This document shows positions 1 to 7,108 of a DNA stretch of 56,311 nt, one piece after another. How positions within the stretch are numbered: the stretch's first letter is position 1; the number at the start of each line of letters is the position of its first letter. Origin of the DNA: an uncultured Chlorobiaceae bacterium (GTDB lineage: Bacteria; Bacteroidota; Chlorobiia; Chlorobiales; Chlorobiaceae); the NCBI GenBank assembly GCA_903994455.1, contig CAJEXI010000020.1:1-56311 (forward strand), written 5' to 3'. The position numbers and the translations under genes were made by a program. The notes beneath the pieces were generated by a model. The model had not been told where the DNA came from. It made no database searches and saw only the letters and a list, made by a program, of their open reading frames with translations.

Positions 1-14
1 TAATGCCGAGCTGG

Positions 15-144
15 AGCTCGGCGTTCCCGGGTATAAGCTCAAAGATTGCAATACATCCTTACCGAATAACCTATAATTCATGGAATTAGAAACATTGCTG
101 TGCTGTTTGGCACTTCCTCTTTATAATATTATCGGGAAATCAGG
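15..144. repeat. Left arm of a 130-bp inverted repeat flanking a restriction-modification cassette
   Basis: Read on the opposite strand, this stretch matches 2501-2630 base for base except at two positions (120 against 2525, and one in the middle near 72). The match stops sharply at the inner edge: base 145 no longer pairs with 2500. The inner tip is a GGGAAATCAGG motif. The outer tip lies within a palindrome built on GCCGAGCT/AGCTCGGC (1-28) that is cut by the window edge, so the true outer end may lie outside the window. Confidence 0.9.
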
Positions 145-501
145 ATACTGGCAAAGGAGAACTACGGGAGCATTCTGAGGAAACGGCAACTCTCCGGGAT
201 TTCCGGATAGTTCAGTGTACTGGCTTTGACATGGTCTGACAGTTTCAAACGAACTGAAAGTTGCGTATTATACCCACAACAGAGATAGACATAAGTGCGG
301 GATAATACTGTTCCAATAAAAAATACTGGCCAAGGACGATGAGGGGTAAAATATTGATTAAATTTCGTCAGTTGATCTCTGGATATAACTGATGATAAAA
401 GTGAGTATGACTTATTAGATGTCGAAATTTTCGACTTCAACAAAAGGCGTGAAGTAAAACAACAGTGCCTATCTCTTTTTTTGGAAAACCGTCCAGCGTA
501 A

Positions 502-552
502 ATCCCGGAACTGATTGCAGCAAAAGGTCCGAATGGTTCAGGAAAAACAAGC
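502..552 (+). pseudogene. P-loop relic (zeta-toxin-like or AAA ATPase fragment) in front of the methyltransferase
   Basis: In frame with the methyltransferase start at 553, and following a stop at 499-501, the DNA reads IPELIAAKGPNGSGKTS. This contains a textbook Walker A motif (GPNGSGKT). The ELI-x-x-x-GPNGSGKT pattern is typical of the N-terminus of zeta-toxin-like or predicted ABC-type ATPases. Nothing else of such a protein follows, because the next codons are already methyltransferase. The AGGA in the Gly-Lys codons (539-542) lies about 10 bases before ATG 553, so the relic may now serve as the leader and ribosome binding site. The rest of 145-501 shows no convincing gene. Confidence 0.5.
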
Positions 553-1488
553 ATGATGATAATGAAAAGTATTCCTCATCCAATTCAATATCAAGGAAGC
601 AAGCGTAACTTGGCCCACGTGATTTTGCGCTATATGCCAAAAAATGTCGATTGCCTGATTGAGCCATTTGCTGGCTCTGCCGCAATCACTATTGCTGCTG
701 CCGCTCGTCAGTTGGCAAAAGGCTATCTCATCAATGATCTGAACAGGCCATTAGCCGAGTTATTGCGTTTAATTGTTGAATTTCCAGTCGATACTGCATC
801 ATTCTACGAGAAGGTATGGAATGAGCAGCATGGCGACTCCGTGGAACACTACAACAGGATTCGTGCAGAGTTCAACCGTACACAAGACCCGCGTCTTTTC
901 CTCTATTTATTGGCAAGATGCGTCAAAGGTTCCGTTCGATACAATGCTGACGGGATGTTCAATCAAAGCCCGGACAAACGACGTCATGGAACCCAACCTC
1001 AAACCATGCGTACAAATATTTATGGAGTCTCTGCCTTGCTTAAAAATAAGACTGGATTTTCCTCGCTGGATTTCAGGGAAATATTGGCAAAAGCTGAAAA
1101 GAACGATCTTGTGTATATGGACCCGCCCTACCAGGGAGTATGCGGGGATCGTGATTCCCGTTATCTTTCCGGCATTGATCATGAAGAATTTATTACTGCT
1201 CTTATTGAGCTGAATAGACGCGAAATCTCCTATATCGTCAGCTATGACGGGCGCAGAGGGGACAAAACATTTGGAATGTTACTGCCTGAATTCCTTGAAC
1301 TTACTCGCATTGAACTTGAAGCAGGACGTTCGAGCCAGGCGACGTTACTTGGACGTGATGAAGTTACCTTTGAATCCTTATACCTTTCGCCCTCATTGAC
1401 AGCGAAGCTCAATCACCAGCCATCCGATTACCATCAACTGAAGATGCAGCAATACGCTCTGCCTGAACCTCATCTCGAATATGCCTGA
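553..1488 (+). CDS. D12-class adenine-specific DNA methyltransferase
   Basis: Predicted to transfer a methyl group from S-adenosylmethionine to N6 of adenine in a short recognition site, protecting DNA from the neighbouring endonuclease. The 311-aa product has the motif order of the D12 (Dam/MTase alpha) class. The N-terminus reads QYQGSKRN, the AdoMet motif I is EPFAGSAA near residues 37-44, motif II is NDLN near 62, and the catalytic motif IV is DPPY near 192. The ATG at 553 has AGGA about 10 bases upstream; a second in-frame ATG at 562 is an alternative start. The 3' end overlaps the HNH gene by 8 bases, a usual arrangement for a type II restriction-modification pair. The whole unit lies between long inverted repeats. 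The recognition sequence cannot be deduced. Confidence 0.88.
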   Translation: MMIMKSIPHPIQYQGSKRNLAHVILRYMPKNVDCLIEPFAGSAAITIAAAARQLAKGYLINDLNRPLAELLRLIVEFPVDTASFYEKVWNEQHGDSVEHYNRIRAEFNRTQDPRLFLYLLARCVKGSVRYNADGMFNQSPDKRRHGTQPQTMRTNIYGVSALLKNKTGFSSLDFREILAKAEKNDLVYMDPPYQGVCGDRDSRYLSGIDHEEFITALIELNRREISYIVSYDGRRGDKTFGMLLPEFLELTRIELEAGRSSQATLLGRDEVTFESLYLSPSLTAKLNHQPSDYHQLKMQQYALPEPHLEYA

Positions 1489-2206
1489 ACTCCCAAAAGC
1501 TTTTATTGATCGCTGCCACTCAGTGACTCCTAAACGCCCCAAAACGGTCATTGACCATATTCTGGAACATGGTTTTATAACAACCGAGGATTTAAAAGAA
1601 ATATATGGGTATAACCATCCACCAAGAGCCGTGCGAGATGTGCGTGAACATGGTATTCCCCTGACAACATTCAGGGTTACAGGTTCTGATGGGCGGAAAA
1701 TAGCGGCTTATCGTTTTGGTGATGTACAAGCTAAAAGATTTACAAAAATATCAGGCAGAACAGGACTATCAAAGAAAATCAAGGAAGCCCTGACTGAAAA
1801 ATATGGCTGTAAATGTTTCATCTATCTTGAAGAGATCGATAAAAGCGAATTACAAATTGATCATCGAGTTCCTTATGAAGTCGGTGGAGAAGGCACGGAA
1901 CATAACCCGGATGATTTCATGCTGCTTTCTGGCTCAGCAAACCGTGCAAAATCGTGGTCGTGTGGACATTGTGAGAATTGGAACAACAGCAAGGAGAGAA
2001 CAATTTGCCTGTCCTGTTATTGGGCATACCCGGAAAACTACACTCATATTGCCATGCGCCAGCTTAGGCGACTGGATCTTGTTTGGCAAGGTGATGAAAT
2101 AGCCATTTACGAACAACTGAAGGCAGAGGCACACTCCCTCGAAAAAGAGATACCGGCATTCGTAAAGGAAATTCTTGAGAAAGAGATTGGCCGGAAACAT
2201 ACCTGA
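1481..2206 (+). CDS. HNH endonuclease, probable type II restriction enzyme
   Basis: Product of 241 aa. Residues about 20-75 look like a winged-helix or HTH segment (HGFITTEDLKEIYGY). The HNH nuclease core follows: a conserved IDHRVPYEVGG at about 126-136, then an N-rich segment ending SGSANRAKSWSC. Two CxxC pairs (CGHC, CLSC) around 160-180 are likely to bind a structural zinc. The DH pair of the IDHRVP segment would be the catalytic metal and base region. The start ATG at 1481 sits inside the end of the methyltransferase gene, so the two are co-transcribed and probably translationally coupled. The pairing with a D12 methyltransferase supports a restriction function. A homing or repair nuclease is possible but less likely. 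Confidence 0.8.
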   Translation: MPELPKAFIDRCHSVTPKRPKTVIDHILEHGFITTEDLKEIYGYNHPPRAVRDVREHGIPLTTFRVTGSDGRKIAAYRFGDVQAKRFTKISGRTGLSKKIKEALTEKYGCKCFIYLEEIDKSELQIDHRVPYEVGGEGTEHNPDDFMLLSGSANRAKSWSCGHCENWNNSKERTICLSCYWAYPENYTHIAMRQLRRLDLVWQGDEIAIYEQLKAEAHSLEKEIPAFVKEILEKEIGRKHT

Positions 2207-2250
2207 GCGGGTTGTGGCAAGAGACATGAAGCTCCATTCATCGGCAAAGG

Positions 2251-2505
2251 TGGTTTGGCAAAACAAACTTTCCGAAAGCCGATGTCAGGAAGGTACTGAC
2301 TCCCTCTTCTGATCGTATGAAAAAATTGATTCAGGACCCGGAGAGTTTTTACACACCCAAAAAACGCCCATCCGGCCATGACATCAGTGACGCGTTTGGC
2401 AAGGATAACGGTGGCGCAATTCCTTCCAACCTTCTCTCTCTACCGAATACCGAGAGCAATTCGAGCTATCTGCGGATATGCAAGGAACTCGGCATTGAAC
2501 CCTGA
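2251..2505 (+). pseudogene. Fragment of an N6/N4-type DNA methyltransferase
   Basis: One open frame reads from about 2251 (WFGKTNF...) to the stop at 2503-2505. The first ATG in it is at 2317. The segment RPSGHDISDAFGKDNGGAIP, followed by NLLSLPNTESNS and YLRICKELGI, resembles the stretch just before the DPFxGSxTTG motif in many N6_N4 methyltransferases. Neither the AdoMet motif nor the DPPY motif is present, so this cannot be an active enzyme. It is cut off by the right inverted repeat. It is best read as debris of a second methyltransferase lost when the cassette formed. The family assignment rests on recall of the motif and was not searched. Confidence 0.55.
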
Positions 2506-2630
2506 TTTCCCGATAATATTATAACGAGGAAGTGCCAAACAGCACAGCAATGTTTCTAATTCCATGAATTATCGGTTATTCGGTAAGGATGTATTGCAAT
2601 CTTTGAGCTTATACCCGGGAACGCCGAGCT
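2501..2630. repeat. Right arm of the 130-bp inverted repeat
   Basis: This is the reverse complement of 15-144 with two mismatches. It starts directly at the end of the methyltransferase relic and even supplies the last bases of that reading frame (stop TGA at 2503-2505). It runs outward into an imperfect 30-bp palindrome at 2617-2646. Because the outer flank of the left arm lies outside the window, a target-site duplication cannot be tested here. Confidence 0.9.
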
Positions 2631-2646
2631 GGAGCTCCGCGTTCCC
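2617..2646. repeat. Imperfect 30-bp palindrome, REP-like
   Basis: The sequence begins GGGAACGC and ends GCGTTCCC, with near-symmetric GAGCT/AGCTC inner arms, so it could fold into a hairpin on either strand. The same palindrome, truncated by the window edge, sits at 1-28 at the other end of the cassette. Such extragenic palindromes are often dispersed through a genome. Whether this one is dispersed cannot be judged from one window. Confidence 0.65.
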
Positions 2647-2833
2647 AGAAAGCTTGTGCTCGGAAAAATAGTTATAATTACAACTTGTATTCTCTTGAAA
2701 ATCAGGGATAAATATATGGTAACGTATTTTATTTTATAAATATATTTCTTTCATCGTTATATTTCTCCCGGGAAATCAGGGTGCCTTCAGCAGATTGAAC
2801 AGAGATTGATTTATCGGAAATCCGTATACTACG

Positions 2834-3094
2834 ATGGGCAAGTACTCCAAACTCAAGGAAAGAATCCTGTCAGGTACGGCGGACAACAATATTGAGTTTC
2901 GGGAACTCTGTCGGTTCCTCATTCGCCTCGGATTTGAAGAGCGTGTGAGGGGAGATCATCATATATTTGTAAAGGATAACATTTCAGAAATTATCAACTT
3001 GCAGCCAAACGGGAGTAAAGCCAAGCCTTATCAGGTTAAGCAGGTCAGATCAATTTTAGTAAAATATATACTCGGAGATGCCGATGTCGATTAA
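2834..3094 (+). CDS. hicA: HicA-family mRNA interferase toxin
   Basis: The 86-aa protein has the dsRBD-like HicA fold: a helix with FRELCRFLIRLGF, then a strand with the catalytic histidine in VRGDHHIFV near residue 47, and the LQPNGSKAKPYQVKQVR segment typical of the family. HicA toxins cleave mRNA and are silenced by HicB. The length is usual for the family. The gene overlaps the hicB reading frame at its 3' end. It lies just outside the right inverted repeat of the restriction-modification cassette, in an intergenic stretch (2645-2833) that also carries a further GGGAAATCAGG motif at 2768. Confidence 0.88.
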   Translation: MGKYSKLKERILSGTADNNIEFRELCRFLIRLGFEERVRGDHHIFVKDNISEIINLQPNGSKAKPYQVKQVRSILVKYILGDADVD

Positions 3095-3296
3095 ATACGA
3101 ATTGATTATCTACTGGAGCAAAGAAGACGATGCTTTTATTGTGGATGTCCCGGAACTTCCCGGGTGTATGGCTGATGGAGCGACTTATGAAGAGGCCGTA
3201 ACGAATGCTCAAAGAGTTATTGAAGAGTGGGTCGAAACTGCTCATTCACTCGGCAGGCCAGTGCCGGAACCAAAGGGGCGGTTGATGTATGCTTGA
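3084..3296 (+). CDS. hicB: HicB-family antitoxin
   Basis: Short HicB antitoxin with the partial RNase H fold: YWSKEDDAFIVDVPELPGC near the start, then the helix with TYEEAVTNAQRVIEEW, ending GRPVPEPKGRLMYA. This short form has no C-terminal DNA-binding domain. The ATG at 3084 is preferred because GGAG (3074-3077) lies 6 bases before it. The ATG at 3078 would abut the ribosome binding site and add only two residues. The start lies within hicA, so toxin and antitoxin are translationally coupled. Expected to neutralise HicA by direct binding. Confidence 0.88.
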   Translation: MSIKYELIIYWSKEDDAFIVDVPELPGCMADGATYEEAVTNAQRVIEEWVETAHSLGRPVPEPKGRLMYA

Positions 3297-3313
3297 TCAT
3301 GGGAACAGAACAC

Positions 3314-4527
3314 TCAGTAAAGAAACCCGAAGAGCCAGAGCGGGATTTTGTTCTGAAATCCTGTCTCGATATCGTCAGCGACAACAAAGCTCTTCTCGAC
3401 CCCGCTGATTTGGTTGAACCCCTTCCCTTTTCCTCCGACTTCAAAGGTGTACTCTGACTTGACAATAAAATCCCCTTTGGCTGAAAGCTCAACGCTGTTT
3501 TCAACAAGGCCTGGATGGAGGGCGCTGGCGTTGCGCAGTTGATTGACGAAGAAGAGTTCCCGCAGGGTGCCGGTATTGATATTTTCGGAAATGGCGTACA
3601 TCAGGTTGCTGTTCTCAAGGTAAATCTTGTCGGGCCTCGTGAGCACCTCATACCCCCGCCCCTGACTGCGCAACAGATTCAACAACCTTGCATCCTGCAG
3701 ATTCTCCAGATATTCGTACAGACGTGGCCTGGAGATATCGGTTGCCTCTGCCAGTTTTGAGATATTCGGGCTAAACGGAACGCTTGTCGCCAGAAGGTAG
3801 AGCAGTTTTTTGAGTTTTGAAATCTGCCGCGCTTCAATGCGATTGACCAGGGGAAGATCAACTTCGAGAATATGGTTGATAACCTCCCGAAGTCGAAAGA
3901 GATAGGTTCCCGAGCTCTCCAGAAAGAAGGGATAGTAGCCGATCTGCTGGTAATCGCGAAAGAGTTTGCGAACGGTTATCTCGCCGCACAAGGCTTCGGC
4001 CATCTGTCGATGATCCGCAAGAATATCTTCGAGCGCATACAGAGAGTACTCTTTGTTTTTGTTGAAGTTCACATACTCACGAAAAGAGAGACCGTGCAAG
4101 TTGAAAATGATGGCACGACTGCTTAAATCAGCCTTTTGTCTGGAGATTTGCAACCGGCTGGAACCTGAAAAACAACATGGAGCTTGGGAAATGAGTCGTA
4201 GATCGCCTTGATGTCGATCGCCCAGTCAGGGTATTTGTGAATCTCATCGACAAGAAGAAGTTCACCGCCAAACTGGTGAAACTCCCGCGCAAACTCGAAA
4301 AGGTTGTGCGCCTGAAAGTAGGGGCTGTCAACCGAAATATAGAGCGCCCGGTCAGAATCGCCATACCGCTCCCTGACATGCTGCAACATCAACGTTGTCT
4401 TGCCCGTACCCCGCGCCCCAAGAATACCGATACAGCGCTCATTCCAGTCAAGACGGCTGTAGAGGTATCGCTTTATCGCACTTACTGATGCAATCAGCCG
4501 ATGCTGTTCGCTGAAAAAGTGTTCCAT
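3314..4527 (-). pseudogene. AAA+ ATPase with DUF4143 domain, split by a one-base frameshift
   Basis: Two reading frames cover one family protein of about 400 aa. The 5' part (4123-4527) has Walker A GARGTGKTT and Walker B LLLVDEIHKYPDW, then ends out of frame. The 3' part (3314-4153) continues with LQISRQKADLSSRA and LHGLSFREY and carries the DUF4143 C-terminus, ending VVADDIETGF...PLWLFGFLY. The family normally reads VxFTGSSxLxIS at the join. Here VVF is followed by a shifted frame, and adding one base in the A-run at 4168-4172 (T-run on the coding strand) restores VVFSGSSRLQIS. The gene therefore lost one base there, by mutation or by sequencing error. The biochemical role of this common family is unknown. 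Confidence 0.82.
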
Positions 4528-4805
4528 AATTCGGTATCTTTTGTAAAAGAGATATTACAAATATACGGAATAAATGGAAAAAGCGGCAACTACCGTTCCA
4601 TCGCAACACAAGCAAAACTCTGTATAATGGATGTATTCAAGGAGATTCTGACGCAAACGGTACAACCAATAACTCATGGTACAATAACTGGTTCCAGGGA
4701 TTTTTGAAACCAGTAGTAAAGTCATTGAGAGGCACACCGTTCCTTATCTGGACATTTTTAGTACCTTGTGGCACAATAGAATAAATTTTAATGGAGATGC
4801 CCACA

Positions 4806-5207
4806 ATGAAGAGGCCAAACAAAACTGAACAAAATTTAGCTGCTGTTGTTGGAATTGAAACTTACACTGTCTGGGTCGATATGCTGAACAAACTTGTTCC
4901 ACAAGGCCGTAGCCATCGCCTTGCCCCTCTCGTTGCCGGAATGTTGCATTATGCCTTGGCTATCGCTGAAAAGAGGGATGATAAGGAATCCGATACAGCC
5001 TCAGCAGTTCAATCTTTATTATACGCCGCTGAGGCTTCCGACCCTTCTGAAGTTGAAAACTATCTCAAGGATTTGGTGAAACAGCTTTTCATGGATGCCA
5101 AAGTCAAATACACCAGAACCAATGTGCGCGGAAATAATTACAATATCCTCGATAGCGCTTATGAAGAGTTTTTCGACTGGTACAATATGCCATGGGAGCG
5201 ACACTGA
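4806..5207 (+). CDS. Hypothetical protein, 133 aa
   Basis: I do not recognise this protein. It is soluble, mostly helical in appearance and acidic toward the middle, with aromatic residues at the C-terminus (EEFFDWYNMPWERH). There is no signal peptide or membrane segment. The ATG at 4806 is chosen over the in-frame ATG at 4791 because GGAG at 4794-4797 is well spaced for it. It lies alone between the broken AAA/DUF4143 gene and cydD. The 278 bases before it hold a weak stem around 4689-4712 and nothing else that I can name. Confidence 0.6.
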   Translation: MKRPNKTEQNLAAVVGIETYTVWVDMLNKLVPQGRSHRLAPLVAGMLHYALAIAEKRDDKESDTASAVQSLLYAAEASDPSEVENYLKDLVKQLFMDAKVKYTRTNVRGNNYNILDSAYEEFFDWYNMPWERH

Positions 5208-5368
5208 ACCTCAAGAATTTATCATACCGCCTATCCATAACCCCCTGACAGACCAGGGAACTCGTGACACTCCGGAACCATTCCCATACAGGCCACAACC
5301 ATTGCATACAAGCCATATATTATGTACACTACTAACCATTTTTCAATAAAAACGAACACCTGCAAACC

Positions 5369-7108
5369 ATGAATATTGACCGGCGCCTCTTTCAGTTGCT
5401 TCAGGAAGAACGGATGCCGTTTATCATTTCGATCATCTCGGGAATGCTTGCCACTGGAATGCTGGTTGCCCAGGCTTACTACCTCAGTCTGGTGATCGAC
5501 AGCGCCTTTATCCAGAAAAGCGGTGTGGAGAGGCTCTTCCTGCCGCTTGGCCTTTTTGCTCTCTTCAGCACCCTGCGGATGGCTTTCAACTGGTTCTCCC
5601 ATACCGAAGCGAATCGTGGCACACTGATCATCCGCCAGAAGGTGTTCACCCGGCTCACCAGCACCGTCGGCACACTCGGGCCAATCTATGCCAAATCGGT
5701 ACAGAGCGGACGGCTCAGCACTACCCTCCTGAAGGGTGTTGAAGCGCTCGATGCCTATTACAGTCAATATATTCCGCAAATCTTTTTTGCCCTCTTCACG
5801 CCACTCCTGATCGCTGGCACGATACTGCCTCGTGACCCGATCTCCGGCGGCATCCTGCTCGGCACCGCCCCTCTTATCCCTCTCTTTATGATACTGATCG
5901 GAAAATCGGCCAGCGCCATGACTGAAAAGCAGTGGAAAACCATGAGCCGGATGAGCGGTTTCTTTCTTGATGTTCTGCAAGGACTGCCAACCCTGAAACT
6001 CTTTGCGCAGAGCAAGCGGCAGCACAATGCCATTGAAGAGTCGGGCGAAACATTCCGCCACGCCACCATGCGCGTGCTGAAAGTGGCATTTCTCTCCTCC
6101 CTGACACTTGAATTGGTGGGTACTATCGGCACCGCCATTATTGCGGTCGGTATCGGGCTCCGGCTTATGGCTGGTCAGCTCACCTTTCAGCACGCGCTTT
6201 TTGTGCTGATACTTACCCCGGACTTCTACCTGCCGCTACGCCAGCTTGGCACCAAATTTCACGCTGGAATGGAAGGAGTCAGCGCATCAAAAGAGATCTT
6301 TGCTATCCTCGATCAAGGCACCACTGCTTCCCCGCAGAAGCCTGCTTTTGCCGTGCAGGAGATCGCCGGAAAGAGGTCCATTCTCTTCACTGAGGTGAGC
6401 TACACCTATCCGGGAGGAGCGCAGCCAGCGCTGGAGGGGATCAATGCCACCATTCCGGCGGGTAAAACTACCGCAATCATTGGCCCGAGCGGTGCGGGAA
6501 AGAGTACCCTGATCAACCTGATCCTCCGCTTTCAGGTGCCCGGCGAAGGAAGCATCACCATCGATGGCAACCCGATTCACCCCATCCCGCTTGAGGAGTG
6601 GCACAAGCAGATTTCCTGGGTTCCGCAGCACCCCTACCTTTTTAACGCCACGCTACGGGCGAATATCCGCCTTGCAAAGCCGGATGCTTCAGCGGAGGAG
6701 ATGGAAAGTGCTCTGAACAAGACCGGCCTCACCAACTTTATCAAGACGCTGCCGGAGGGACTTGAGACCATGATCGGCGAAGAGGGTGCACGGCTGAGCG
6801 GCGGAGAGGCGCAACGGGTGGCCCTTGCCCGGGCTTTCCTGAAAAATGCCCCGCTGCTGGTGCTCGACGAGCCAACCTCGCACACCGACCCGGAACTGGA
6901 AGCAGCCCTGCGCAGCTCTATTCAGGAGCTTATGAAAGGGAGAACCACCGTCATCATTGCCCATCGGATCGAAACCATACGGTCAGCCGAGCAGATCATC
7001 GTGGTCAGCGGGGGTAAAATCACCCAGTGCGGCACCCACGAAGAGCTGATTGCCAACGGAGGCTTTTACCACGACAGCCTGCTTCTGCAACAGGAGAGTC
7101 CATCATGA
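5369..7108 (+). CDS. cydD: Thiol-reductant ABC exporter subunit CydD
   Basis: An ABC half-transporter of 579 aa: six predicted membrane segments in residues 1-310, then the nucleotide-binding domain with Walker A GPSGAGKST (about 373), signature LSGGEAQRVALARA (about 478) and Walker B LLVLDEPTSH (about 500). With CydC it forms the inner-membrane exporter of cysteine and glutathione that is needed to assemble cytochrome bd and periplasmic cytochromes. The stop overlaps the cydC start in an ATGA, so the two are coupled. No cydAB genes are in the window. The assignment as CydD rather than a generic multidrug ABC rests on the fused pair and the N-terminal style (RLFQLLQEERMPF). Confidence 0.85.
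   Translation: MNIDRRLFQLLQEERMPFIISIISGMLATGMLVAQAYYLSLVIDSAFIQKSGVERLFLPLGLFALFSTLRMAFNWFSHTEANRGTLIIRQKVFTRLTSTVGTLGPIYAKSVQSGRLSTTLLKGVEALDAYYSQYIPQIFFALFTPLLIAGTILPRDPISGGILLGTAPLIPLFMILIGKSASAMTEKQWKTMSRMSGFFLDVLQGLPTLKLFAQSKRQHNAIEESGETFRHATMRVLKVAFLSSLTLELVGTIGTAIIAVGIGLRLMAGQLTFQHALFVLILTPDFYLPLRQLGTKFHAGMEGVSASKEIFAILDQGTTASPQKPAFAVQEIAGKRSILFTEVSYTYPGGAQPALEGINATIPAGKTTAIIGPSGAGKSTLINLILRFQVPGEGSITIDGNPIHPIPLEEWHKQISWVPQHPYLFNATLRANIRLAKPDASAEEMESALNKTGLTNFIKTLPEGLETMIGEEGARLSGGEAQRVALARAFLKNAPLLVLDEPTSHTDPELEAALRSSIQELMKGRTTVIIAHRIETIRSAEQIIVVSGGKITQCGTHEELIANGGFYHDSLLLQQESPS

Noticed and set aside
162..685. Minus-strand open frames in and beside the left end of the restriction cassette
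   Set aside because: Low-complexity Ser/Leu/Cys-rich translations without motifs. One overlaps the methyltransferase start and both look like frame shadows.
5231..6193. 320-codon open frame antisense to cydD
   Set aside because: It lies wholly opposite a clear ABC transporter, has the Gly/Glu/His-rich composition of a shadow frame and shows no family motif.
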